56,468 nucleotides of DNA from Aneurinibacillus tyrosinisolvens. Its GTDB lineage: Bacteria > Bacillota > Bacilli > Aneurinibacillales > Aneurinibacillaceae. Below, piece after piece: positions 16,916 through 24,628 of the stretch (position 1 is its first letter; the number at the start of each line of letters is the position of its first letter). The stretch lies in contig NZ_BBWZ01000032.1 in the NCBI RefSeq assembly GCF_001015055.1, positions 1 through 56,468 on the forward strand, written 5' to 3'. The notes under the pieces are model-generated. The model saw nothing but the letters and a program-made list of their open reading frames with translations. It ran no database searches and was not told where the DNA came from. The translations under genes and the position numbers were made by a program.

Positions 16916-17620
16916 TTACGCTAACTGTTTTTCCTCTACGAAAGAACGATAGATTCCATCAACGTACATGCGGCGCATATTTGTAGCCGTTTCAACTGCC
17001 TTTAGGCATTTTTCCTGCAATTCCGGTGTGTTGGCGTATTTTAATACGATTTGATAACCGCGTTCACCGTGGATTTCATCTGAAACGATGTGAAGGTCGA
17101 AGAATTCAATCTCATGGTCGTTAAATCCGTACTTTTCACGAAGAACCGGCGTTTGTTTGCGGTAGATGCCAGGCACCTGTGATTCTAACCCGATAATCAA
17201 AGCTGCTGTAGCAACGATAAAGTTTTCCCGCATTGCCATCGTGTAGCACCAGCTTTGCAAGCCGACTGTCGTCGCAAGCAGGTTTTCTGTGCTCTCTACC
17301 TGTTCTCTTGTTGTGCCGCAAACTTCCCCGAAGCGGATGAGCAGGTCAGTATGGCGATCTCCGCCCAGTTCTTCTTCCCACATATTCTGGAGGAGGAAAT
17401 CCTTTGCATCCTCATGCGGGCAGTTTGCATACATATAGGCCAGATAATCTGCAAACGGTCCAACGTAGTGGTAGTGCTGCTCAACCCACTTTGCAAACTG
17501 CTCACGGGAGAGTCTTCCTTCAGCCCATGCTGTTGTAAAAGGAGCTGCTTCACTGCTGTTGCCTCGTACTGCTGCCTCTAGCTTTTCGCGGAATACCTCT
17601 TTGTCCATTAATTCTGCCAT
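16916..17620 (-). CDS. Haem-oxygenase-like diiron oxidase (HDO; TenA/PqqC-like fold)
   Basis: 234-residue all-helical protein. A full set of probable diiron ligands is visible: Glu in WEEELGG (about 83), His90, Glu146 in GLES, His177 in DLHIVSD, Asp181 and His184. This E-H-E-H-D-H pattern is that of haem-oxygenase-like diiron oxidases, such as CADD-, UndA- or SznF-type enzymes, rather than cofactorless PqqC or thiaminase TenA. It probably uses O2 and an external electron source, for which the ferredoxin at 10555-10872 is a candidate. Two perfect operator palindromes lie upstream. It heads the probable ALDH-GlcG-CHR-CHR transcript. Confidence 0.75.
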   Translation of the reverse strand: MAELMDKEVFREKLEAAVRGNSSEAAPFTTAWAEGRLSREQFAKWVEQHYHYVGPFADYLAYMYANCPHEDAKDFLLQNMWEEELGGDRHTDLLIRFGEVCGTTREQVESTENLLATTVGLQSWCYTMAMRENFIVATAALIIGLESQVPGIYRKQTPVLREKYGFNDHEIEFFDLHIVSDEIHGERGYQIVLKYANTPELQEKCLKAVETATNMRRMYVDGIYRSFVEEKQLA

Positions 17621-17635
17621 TTTTCATTCCTCCTC

Positions 17636-17648
17636 GTATATTGTATAC
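17636..17648. promoter_or_regulatory. Putative GntR operator site 4
   Basis: Perfect GTATA-TTG-TATAC, 15 bp upstream of the start codon of the diiron oxidase gene (minus strand). Confidence 0.75.
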
Positions 17649-17725
17649 CAAAAATGTTTTTTAATAAGAACTTGTCCGTTATATCGGCTATACTTACCGG
17701 TAAAAGGAAAGCTCTTATCTATAAA

Positions 17726-17738
17726 GTATATTGTATAC
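17726..17738. promoter_or_regulatory. Putative GntR operator site 5
   Basis: Perfect GTATA-TTG-TATAC followed by CAAAA, 90 bp from site 4. A TTGACA hexamer (minus strand, 17792-17797) lies upstream and could be the -35 box of the oxidase promoter; two sites 90 bp apart could allow looping. Confidence 0.75.
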
Positions 17739-17815
17739 CAAAAGTGGGTGAAGCTTTTTCTTATTCCCTATACTATCATATATAAGCACCATGTCAACAC
17801 ATTTAACAGAAAAAT

Positions 17816-18616
17816 TTAATAATTTCGCTTTTTACTGTATTGTTTCTCGCTTTGATCACTTTCTTCGAGCGAAAGCAGGTACTGTATTTCTTCCGCTAAC
17901 CGGGTAAGCGCCGTTTCTACTATTTTTTCCCCAAGCTCATAGCTTGCCTGTGTTCCATCGCCTATACAGCCATTTGCCGTCATCTCCTCATACCGGTAAA
18001 AACCCTGCAGGGGCTGGCCGGGACGAAGGTGGCGCCAGCGCGGGTTTTCTGTGAGCTGCCCTCGCTGCACCTCTTCTTCCCTTATAAGTTCAGGAGCCAA
18101 ATAGTAAGCTTCCGATAGTTCACGTTCACAGCTGTGCCCGTATGGCTTTGATGTAATGTGCTCCTTAAACACATCAGACGCCGAGGCTGTTGTTTTTGCA
18201 TAGTAAATCGTTACACCAAGCTCCAGGGTTAGCTTCTGGCAGGCGATGGAGAGAGTAGACTGGTTGCCTCCGTGGGAATTTAACCATAAGAAAGTTGTAA
18301 TCCCATGGTGCTTAAGCGAGACGAGCATATCGCGGAGCACATGAATGAGCGTTTCAGGCTGCAGTGAAATCGTTCCCGGAAAATTTAAATGGTGTGGTGA
18401 AACCCCCATGGAGATTGTCGGGGTAACAAGGGCGAGCGGATGCAGGCGTTCCGCCAGCTTTACCGCCATTCTTTCCGCCAGCACCGCATCGCAGCTTTCC
18501 GTCATATGGGGACCGTGCTGCTCGTGTGCACCAATTGGAATAATCGCTAGTTTTACAGTACATAGCGCCTTCTTTACTTCTGGCCAGGTCATTTGCTGTA
18601 AGTGATAAGCTTGCAT
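17816..18616 (-). CDS. Creatininase-family amidohydrolase
   Basis: 266-residue metal-dependent hydrolase. Visible metal-site motifs are GAHEQHGPH near 30-37 (Glu32, His34), an Asp at 43, and LNSHGGNQ near 115, then HSCERELSE near 160. The family opens cyclic amides or cleaves formamides (creatininase, FAPy deformylases). The carboxy tail is charged and probably disordered. Its promoter region carries operator site 6, and it is transcribed towards the oxidase gene, so it should act in the same pathway, perhaps opening a lactam or removing an amide. Substrate unknown. Confidence 0.85.
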   Translation of the reverse strand: MQAYHLQQMTWPEVKKALCTVKLAIIPIGAHEQHGPHMTESCDAVLAERMAVKLAERLHPLALVTPTISMGVSPHHLNFPGTISLQPETLIHVLRDMLVSLKHHGITTFLWLNSHGGNQSTLSIACQKLTLELGVTIYYAKTTASASDVFKEHITSKPYGHSCERELSEAYYLAPELIREEEVQRGQLTENPRWRHLRPGQPLQGFYRYEEMTANGCIGDGTQASYELGEKIVETALTRLAEEIQYLLSLEESDQSEKQYSKKRNY

Positions 18617-18659
18617 GTTTACACCTCCAAATATTGGTTGATTTCATCCTATTTTTAAT

Positions 18660-18672
18660 GTATATTGTATAC
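18660..18672. promoter_or_regulatory. Putative GntR operator site 6
   Basis: Perfect GTATA-TTG-TATAC about 45 bp upstream of the creatininase-family start codon, in the divergent region shared with yyaC. Confidence 0.75.
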
Positions 18673-18772
18673 CATAAGTTAGCTTATACGGAAACTCTAT
18701 TCGTTTGAGCACGCGGTTGAACGGTGTAATGATGTACTATGTTATACTTGTTTCTATTAACGTATTGGAGAG

Positions 18773-19360
18773 ATGGACGTGATTACACAAACGCATTATA
18801 AGGAAAGTGACGCTGCCCTTTCCCTCAGCAGAAGCCTCGGCCTTTTGTTCCGTTCTATTGGTGAACGGCCTGTCGTTATTGTTTGCATTGGAACGATTAA
18901 GGCAATTGGCGATGCCCTCGGGCCGATGATAGGTACGCTGCTCGAGGACCTGTCCTTAGATAGCAGCATCTTCATCCACGGAACGATTAAGCAGCCTGTT
19001 CATGCATTGAATCTGGAGGAGACAATGCTGCTCATTCATACGATTTATGAGCAGCCCTATATTGTTGCCATTGACGCTTCCTTAGGCCACCTGCACCATA
19101 TAGGCTATATTCAGCTTTTGGAAGGTCCCCTGCTGCCAGGCAGCAGCCTTAAAAAACAGCTTCCTCCGGTTGGAGATATTCATATGAAAGCCATCGTAAA
19201 CAGCATCGGCCCCTACAATTATATGATGCTTCAGACAGCGAATGAAAAAGCGGTCCGCGGCATGGCCAAGGTTATCGCCTCCGCCTTAGTCGGTGCCTCC
19301 GCCTTGAGAAATAGCTGGCAAAAAAAAGCCGTTGACGGAATGGAACCTAACCCGTGTTAA
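18773..19360 (+). CDS. yyaC: Spore protein YyaC (DUF1256)
   Basis: 195-residue protein of the YyaC/DUF1256 family, related to the germination protease GPR fold. Diagnostic segments are CIGTIKAIGDALGPMIGTLL near 38 and YIVAIDASLGHLHHIGYIQL near 95. It is made in sporulating cells in Bacillus and is a good marker that this host forms endospores. It is divergent from the creatininase gene and appears unrelated to the catabolic block around it. Confidence 0.9.
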   Translation: MDVITQTHYKESDAALSLSRSLGLLFRSIGERPVVIVCIGTIKAIGDALGPMIGTLLEDLSLDSSIFIHGTIKQPVHALNLEETMLLIHTIYEQPYIVAIDASLGHLHHIGYIQLLEGPLLPGSSLKKQLPPVGDIHMKAIVNSIGPYNYMMLQTANEKAVRGMAKVIASALVGASALRNSWQKKAVDGMEPNPC

Positions 19361-19373
19361 CGGCTTTTTTTGC
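19327..19373. terminator. Bidirectional terminator
   Basis: AAAAGCCGTT ... AACGGCTTTT stem overlapping the yyaC 3' end, with A/T tails both ways, serving yyaC (+) and the permease gene (-). Confidence 0.75.
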
Positions 19374-19378
19374 TGCTG

Positions 19379-20812
19379 CTACCAGACGAGTACTGCGATG
19401 AATGTTGCGATAATAAGGCCGGCTATAACCGGCAGGAAATTTCGCCGTGCCAGTTCAATCGGTGACACACCTGCAAATGCCGCAACGGCTACCAGGGAAG
19501 ACCACGCGATAAAGGTCCCGCCTCCTGACCAGATGGAGCCCATCTGACCCACGGCCGCTAACATCGACGTATCCATTCCGGTACCGTGAGAGAGAGCCCC
19601 CGCAAGAGCGCCGGTAATGGGCAGGCCCGCAAAGCCGGAGCCGTCAATCCCGCAAAGCACTCCTACCAGCATGACACCGAAAGCAGCGATAAATTCATTG
19701 TGCGGAATATAAGCTTGTACACTGTCTACGATATCGAACAGGAACCCGGGGGCACCCTGGCCAAGCACCATAGCGGAATGCTCGTGGTCGCCCATGAAGA
19801 AAAACGCAGCAATCGGAATAATCGAACCCATAATTTTTATCGCAAAACCAAAACCTTCCGTAAGGCGTTCTCCCACCTCTTCAAAAGCATCGCCCTTGTG
19901 CTTTACAAACGTGGCAATAAGCATAATCATCGCTGCCGTACCACCGATGAGCGCCCCCGCATCGCCGCCTTTAATATCAAACACAATCATGGCGATGACA
20001 TCGAGGACAAACATGCAAACGGTAAATAGGGCAAAAAACACAGCGTATGGCTGGGACTGTTTAACTGGCATGAATTCAAGGACAGCTGCAGCTTCCGCTT
20101 CACCTTCTGCGAAAATCAATGGTTCCGTGTCACCCGCATCTGCAGACTTTCCAGCCGGCTTTACAATCGTTTTCGCAATCAGTACGTATGAAACGAGCGT
20201 GGACACCCCGCCGACAATAAGAGTTAGAACGATCGATTTTGTCCAAATCGCTCCCACGATTTGAGGTGCACCGGCCGCTTTCGCTGACAGGGCAGGAGCT
20301 ACCTGCATAAGCGCATCGGCTGCCAGAGCCATCCCCTGGCCTGCCAGGGTAATCGCAATGGCAATGCCCATCGGGGGTAACCCGGCCCGCATGGCTGCGG
20401 GAATCAAAACAGCCGCCACGAGAGGAATGGCCGGTGTTGGCCAGAAGGCAGTGGAAAGCAATGCCGTTGCAATGACAAGCACCCAGTACGCTACATGGCC
20501 GTTTATAATCAATCTTTGAATGGGTACAATCATTTTCTGATCGGCTCCCAGTTCTTTCAGCGCGTTCAGCATGCCTACCATAAAAGCGATGAGCAGGATG
20601 ATGCTGAACAGTTCTTTTGCAGCCATGATGTTGGCATTGTAAATCGCAGCCAGCCCGGCGATGGCTCCATCTGCCAGGCCGCCTTTATACGCCCATCCCA
20701 GCAGGAAGGTTGTAACGAGAGAAGGAATAATTACGCCTTTACGGAAAAGCATAGCTAACACGACAGTAACGGCACCCAGAGCATAAATAATATGTGCTGC
20801 ATCCCAGCTCAT
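19379..20812 (-). CDS. Large ion-transporter-superfamily permease
   Basis: 477-residue polytopic protein with about 12 hydrophobic segments and two half-repeats; a TAFWPTPAIPLVAAVLIPAA stretch near 120 and GIDGSGFAGLPITGALAGAL near 395 look like the two re-entrant substrate loops of IT-superfamily carriers (GntP/CitMHS/DcuC-like). It has a charged cytoplasmic loop at about 220-250. Operator site 7 lies upstream, so it is the likely importer for the compound metabolised by the block. Typical substrates of the superfamily are mono- and dicarboxylates; the real one is unknown. Confidence 0.7.
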   Translation of the reverse strand: MSWDAAHIIYALGAVTVVLAMLFRKGVIIPSLVTTFLLGWAYKGGLADGAIAGLAAIYNANIMAAKELFSIILLIAFMVGMLNALKELGADQKMIVPIQRLIINGHVAYWVLVIATALLSTAFWPTPAIPLVAAVLIPAAMRAGLPPMGIAIAITLAGQGMALAADALMQVAPALSAKAAGAPQIVGAIWTKSIVLTLIVGGVSTLVSYVLIAKTIVKPAGKSADAGDTEPLIFAEGEAEAAAVLEFMPVKQSQPYAVFFALFTVCMFVLDVIAMIVFDIKGGDAGALIGGTAAMIMLIATFVKHKGDAFEEVGERLTEGFGFAIKIMGSIIPIAAFFFMGDHEHSAMVLGQGAPGFLFDIVDSVQAYIPHNEFIAAFGVMLVGVLCGIDGSGFAGLPITGALAGALSHGTGMDTSMLAAVGQMGSIWSGGGTFIAWSSLVAVAAFAGVSPIELARRNFLPVIAGLIIATFIAVLVW

Positions 20813-20969
20813 TTCACGTCCTCCTTCTCAATTCCCTCAATTTGTGGTAAGCGCTTTCTTTATTTTTTTGTCTTTTTCGCCATCCTCCTTCCTATTAAAC
20901 ATCCTTTTGAGATGCTTAACGATCCTCGAAATCTTTTCACAGTGCCAATAGGTTTAATAAAACGAAAGA

Positions 20970-20982
20970 GTATATTGTATAC
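20970..20982. promoter_or_regulatory. Putative GntR operator site 7
   Basis: Perfect GTATA-TTG-TATAC followed by CAT, about 160 bp upstream of the permease start (minus strand). Nothing else is seen in 20813-21080. Confidence 0.75.
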
Positions 20983-21079
20983 CATTTCTTGCATTCTACC
21001 ATATCATTTTTTAATTTGTACAGTATTTTTGAAATAAATAAAAAGTTTTATCATTTTAGACCTATTTCATATAGATGTA

Positions 21080-21116
21080 AAAAGGGAAGCGCACAAACTG
21101 TGCACTTCCCTTTTCT
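21080..21116. terminator. Rho-independent terminator
   Basis: GGGAAGCGCAC ... GTGCACTTCCC stem with AAAAA/TTTTCTT flanks, at the 3' end of the minus-strand ytpQ-like gene. Confidence 0.75.
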
Positions 21117-22003
21117 TAAGAATCTGAAGGACGTTTCTTCTTCCCGCCCATACTTGGGTATTTATGGCGGGAAGAAGGGTTGCGCATAACCATGTAAGGC
21201 TCCAGTACGCTTTCTTCATACATGAACGGGATCGGAGTAATCGGGATCGTACCGCGCATGGAGAAGTCAACGGCAATCTGGGAAAGCATATAGGCCCCTT
21301 TGGCATCCGCCAGATCAGCAAAAATGAGTACGTCCTGGTGCGGTATCGCCACTCCCATTTTCCCCTTCATGCGGCCTGCCATTGTATCCAGCAGTTCAGT
21401 GTCAAGCACCCGGCTTGCGCTGTAGCTATCCTTTCCCGTAAGAAAATAAAAAACATTATCTCCAATCCGATCGGTTGAAGGCGAATTCTCCAGCTTTTTT
21501 ACGTTGCTGAGCGCCGCCTGGTGTAGTTCCTCTTCTGTCATGCCCGCTTTTTGCAGCATCTCCCGTGTTATCAGGATATAGCTTTCCCCTAAATCGAGCG
21601 CATAAGCGACAACCGTCTCGGCTGTATGCTCGCGGAATACGAACGCGGCATTCCTGTCGGAAGCCGTGGGAAAAGATGCATGGCGAATCACAGGATAAAT
21701 GCGCCCTTCATTTCCTCTAATCTTATGTTCTTTTCCTGTCTGTGCCAGTGTTTTTTTCACATTGGCGGCAAAGGCGGATAGGATGTTTTCTTGCTCCGAT
21801 TCATTTTTCTCTACTTTTTCAAATAAAGTGCCGAGCTGGATAAGCAGACTGCTTTCCGGGTTTTCCGCACGATAGATTTTCAGTGCGTCACGACGATCTG
21901 CCAGGCTTTCCACTCTCCAGGCATCGGTCAGGGACGTACGAATCATTTCTGCTGCTTTTTGGCGTATTTCGTTTTCAAATTCCGTTTGTTTGTCACGTTC
22001 CAT
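21116..22003 (-). CDS. DUF1444 (YtpQ-family) protein
   Basis: 295-residue cytoplasmic protein. The second half matches YtpQ: VIRHASFPT, FREHTAETVVAYALDLG, a Leu-rich stretch LHQAALSNVKKLEN, MGVAIPHQDVLIFADL and ITPIPFMYEE. The family is widespread in Bacillales with no settled function. The N-terminal 90 residues are charged and helical. It lies about 40 bp after the subtilase gene, so they may be cotranscribed. Confidence 0.85.
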   Translation of the reverse strand: MERDKQTEFENEIRQKAAEMIRTSLTDAWRVESLADRRDALKIYRAENPESSLLIQLGTLFEKVEKNESEQENILSAFAANVKKTLAQTGKEHKIRGNEGRIYPVIRHASFPTASDRNAAFVFREHTAETVVAYALDLGESYILITREMLQKAGMTEEELHQAALSNVKKLENSPSTDRIGDNVFYFLTGKDSYSASRVLDTELLDTMAGRMKGKMGVAIPHQDVLIFADLADAKGAYMLSQIAVDFSMRGTIPITPIPFMYEESVLEPYMVMRNPSSRHKYPSMGGKKKRPSDS

Positions 22004-22042
22004 ATTGTACCGTCCCTATTCATATCATGATATATTTTCGTA

Positions 22043-23011
22043 TTATCCAGACACAGAAACGGTGAGAAGCTTCCTCCTCACTTTCCTGACGGATTGCCTT
22101 CTTTTGCTTTGCGCGATCTGCAGAGCGGCTGCCCCCGATATGTGGGCGGCAGCCATCGAAGTCCCATCCAGCGTCTTATAGCCGCCCTTTAACCACGTTG
22201 AAAAAATGTTTACTCCGGGCGCTACATTCATTCCTCTTCCCCGGGAGCTAAACGAGGCGAGGTTCCCCTTCTCGTCAATCGCTCCGACGGCGATGACTTC
22301 GGGATACCTGGCAGGATACTCCAGCTCTTTGCCGTTGTTTCCGGCAGACGCTACCATATAGATACCCGCAGCGGCCGCTCTTTTAATGGCCTGGTGCAAT
22401 GCCCTACTATTTTCGGGCATTCCAAAGCTCATGTTTATGACGTCGATTTTATTTTCCACAGCCCAATCGAGCCCGGCAATAATGCTCGATACTTCAGCGG
22501 AGCCATCCGGATGGAAGGCGCGCACATCATAGAGAGCAGCCCGTGGGGCCACTCCTACAATCCCGCGTTGATTCAGTGCTGCTGCAATCGTTCCCGCCAC
22601 GTGAGTTCCGTGCCCGCTCGAACTTGTGTCTCCGTTTTTTTTCCTTCTTGGCACGAAGTCAGCTCCCCCCTTCACCTGGCCGCGAAGATCCGGATGCTTT
22701 CTCGATATTCCCGTGTCGATGACCGCTACTTTAATTTCTTCTCCCATCGAGCGTTCCCATATAGTTGGAGCTCCTATTTTCTTAACCCCCCACGGGATTT
22801 CATCTGAGCTATGGAGACGGACTTTGATGTTGTTCTCTACCCGCAGCGCCGATGAGCGGAACAAATTCGCGTGAGATTCATACTGGCTGTCTGGGATGCA
22901 GAGGCATTGCACATTCTTAAACACTCGAACACCGGCGAATTCTTTTTTGTTTTGAATCTGCTCGGCAAAGCGGCGAAAAGCCTTGTCGCGGGGAAATGAT
23001 ATGATTTTCAA
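22043..23011 (-). CDS. Subtilisin-like serine protease (S8), no signal peptide
   Basis: 322-residue subtilase with the full triad: Asp99 (VAVIDTGI), His134 (GHGTHVAGT), Ser285 (GTSMAAAH), and oxyanion Asn225 (AGNNG). The first 70 residues resemble an inhibitor-I9-like propeptide but are not preceded by a secretion signal, so the enzyme is probably cytoplasmic or exported by a non-classical route, as for the intracellular Isp proteases. The C-terminus is very basic (KRRQSVRKVRRK). A structured repeat lies just upstream. Confidence 0.9.
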   Translation of the reverse strand: MKIISFPRDKAFRRFAEQIQNKKEFAGVRVFKNVQCLCIPDSQYESHANLFRSSALRVENNIKVRLHSSDEIPWGVKKIGAPTIWERSMGEEIKVAVIDTGISRKHPDLRGQVKGGADFVPRRKKNGDTSSSGHGTHVAGTIAAALNQRGIVGVAPRAALYDVRAFHPDGSAEVSSIIAGLDWAVENKIDVINMSFGMPENSRALHQAIKRAAAAGIYMVASAGNNGKELEYPARYPEVIAVGAIDEKGNLASFSSRGRGMNVAPGVNIFSTWLKGGYKTLDGTSMAAAHISGAAALQIAQSKRRQSVRKVRRKLLTVSVSG

Positions 23012-23033
23012 GGAGAGGCACCTCCATTTTTTT

Positions 23034-23131
23034 CGTAGATAAGAAAGTATAACTTTCTTATCTACATAAGGACAACTAAGGCCATCGCCAGCGCCTACTA
23101 CGGCTTGGCGCTAGCCAAGTTTTCTTTATTA
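23034..23131 (+). repeat. Hairpin-rich REP-like intergenic element
   Basis: Begins with a 14-bp perfect inverted repeat separated by 3 bases (GTAGATAAGAAAGT ... ACTTTCTTATCTAC), then ATAAGGACAACTAAGG, then overlapping GC-rich hairpins (AGCGCC ... GGCGCT; CTTGGC-GCTA-GCCAAG followed by TTTTCTTTATT). Such modular palindromes are characteristic of dispersed small repeats in Bacillales. Only one copy is in this window. Confidence 0.55.
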
Positions 23132-23186
23132 TCCTACTCAGGTGCCTCTCAAAATGCATCTTCTTCTTACAGCAAATCCGCCTAAC

Positions 23187-24323
23187 TTACGTCGAGAGCT
23201 TGGCTGCAAATTCCGCCTTCAGTATTTCCGCATCCTCATGGACCCATTCGGAAAAGTTCTCCAGCGCTCCCTGAATATAGCCGAGAAACTCCTGCAGTTC
23301 TTCCTGGTCAAAAAGAATTTGATCCCCGTGCATCTGTGCCGAAACAACCATAGATGTTACAAACCGTGTCATCGGGACGTGGCTATCGTTCAGAAAATAA
23401 AAAAGGTACGGATACCGTTCAACGAGGTAGCTGGCCCAGGCCGTAACGGCAGGGTTCATCATTAAATCTTCTACCTCCCCTGAAAAACCGTAAAAAGAAA
23501 AAACGACACTTCCCTTACGTGCGGCTATGTTTTGCTTATCCGCGATGAGCCCGTCCAGGAAAGAGGCGATTTGCCCGATATCTTCCTGTTCAACTTCCTC
23601 ACGGGAAATAAGAAAGGAAGTAATATCCTGAGAGCTTTCTTCCTTCTCAGGAGCGAGAGCATCCTCTGCAGCCGCCTCAGGCATTCGTTCCATCTTATCA
23701 AGCCATTCTTCAAAGGAATCAAAATAGTCGTCAGCGAGAATAAATCCAAGGGACGATGCGAACCGCTTTGATAACTCCCGGTAATCCCAGCCCATGTCGG
23801 CACATGTATCGTGCAGCATCAGCACCCGGCTTTGAATAAAAGCATCCTGTTTTTGAATTTGCGCGGGCATAACGAAAGTTTGGTAAATGCTCACTGTCTC
23901 TTCATGATGCCAGTCAAGCAATGCCGTTGCATCATACGTTTCTCTTTCGATTGCATCGATATACTTCCCGATGCGCCTGCCAAGAAATTCGTCCTGCAGC
24001 ACAGAAAGCTCCTGATCGATTTTCAATTGGATTCGGGCGAATCTGCGGGTCCCTTCCTGTATTTCCTCCATAATTTCACTAACAAGGCCAACCGCTTCCT
24101 TATAATTATGGTGATCGATTTTTTCCCTCGTTATAAGCAATGTGAATGGCTGCTCTTCTTTTTCCTCTTGCAGCAGCTCTGCCCGTATTTCTTCCAATAC
24201 CCGCCCCGTATCTTTCGGTATAGAGAGGGTTTCCTCACTCTCTTGCCGGGACGGAAGAAGCTCCTCCGTATCCTCTTCAACTTTTCTGGGAGAAAATACC
24301 CGACGCAAGAATTGTTTTACCAT
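23187..24323 (-). CDS. Hypothetical protein, acidic helical, 378 residues
   Basis: No family recognised. The predicted product is Glu-rich and mostly helical, with the paired segments LLITREKIDHHNYKEAVGLV (about 62) and FLISREEVEQEDIGQIASFL (about 237), which look like two copies of one domain: each half begins with a FLISRE/LLITRE motif followed by helices. So it may be an internal duplication. I chose ATG 24323 because GGGGGA sits 8 bp before it; upstream codons to 24494 have no such signal and cover the c-di-AMP riboswitch promoter region on the other strand. No signal peptide or membrane segment. Confidence 0.65.
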   Translation of the reverse strand: MVKQFLRRVFSPRKVEEDTEELLPSRQESEETLSIPKDTGRVLEEIRAELLQEEKEEQPFTLLITREKIDHHNYKEAVGLVSEIMEEIQEGTRRFARIQLKIDQELSVLQDEFLGRRIGKYIDAIERETYDATALLDWHHEETVSIYQTFVMPAQIQKQDAFIQSRVLMLHDTCADMGWDYRELSKRFASSLGFILADDYFDSFEEWLDKMERMPEAAAEDALAPEKEESSQDITSFLISREEVEQEDIGQIASFLDGLIADKQNIAARKGSVVFSFYGFSGEVEDLMMNPAVTAWASYLVERYPYLFYFLNDSHVPMTRFVTSMVVSAQMHGDQILFDQEELQEFLGYIQGALENFSEWVHEDAEILKAEFAAKLST

Positions 24324-24457
24324 TGATCCATTCCCCCTGTTGCATATCCTTACCTTTACATTGTCCACCTGCAAGGTATTTTCCTCTTCTATTTTACTTG
24401 TAAAACTCCATTTGGAAAAGCATCCAAAGCACGGTATCCGATCCTTTAAAAATCCAA

Positions 24458-24487
24458 TTGACAACTTTTTATATGTTGCAGTATGAT
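24458..24487 (+). promoter_or_regulatory. Sigma-A-type promoter for riboswitch-controlled gene
   Basis: TTGACA at 24458-24463, 18-bp spacer, TATGAT at 24482-24487, directly upstream of the riboswitch. Confidence 0.7.
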
Positions 24488-24497
24488 ATTCCAATCA

Positions 24498-24612
24498 TGA
24501 TTCAATCGCCGAATCCATATGGAGCGGGGGAACCATGTAATTGGGGTGAATCACCACTGGTGTAGGGCCATACCTTTTGTCCGAACCCGTCAGCTAACCT
24601 CGCAGGCAAAAT
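24498..24612 (+). promoter_or_regulatory. c-di-AMP riboswitch (ydaO-yuaA type)
   Basis: Conserved blocks appear in the right order: AATCC-ATAT-GGAGCGGGGGA, TTGGGGTGAATC, GTAGGGC ... CCGAACCCGTCAGCTAACCT and CGCAGGC, with GCC/GGC closing the first helix. This matches the ydaO-yuaA leader that binds cyclic di-AMP and turns expression off at high ligand. It is followed within 20 bp by an AGGGAGGA site and the ATG at 24629. I see no clear terminator stem between aptamer and gene, so the off-switch might act on translation. Confidence 0.85.
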
Positions 24613-24628
24613 AACTAAGGGAGGAATT

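Noticed and set aside
22394..22807. Plus-strand frame opposite the subtilase gene
   Set aside because: Shadow of the S8 protease coding sequence, no start signal.
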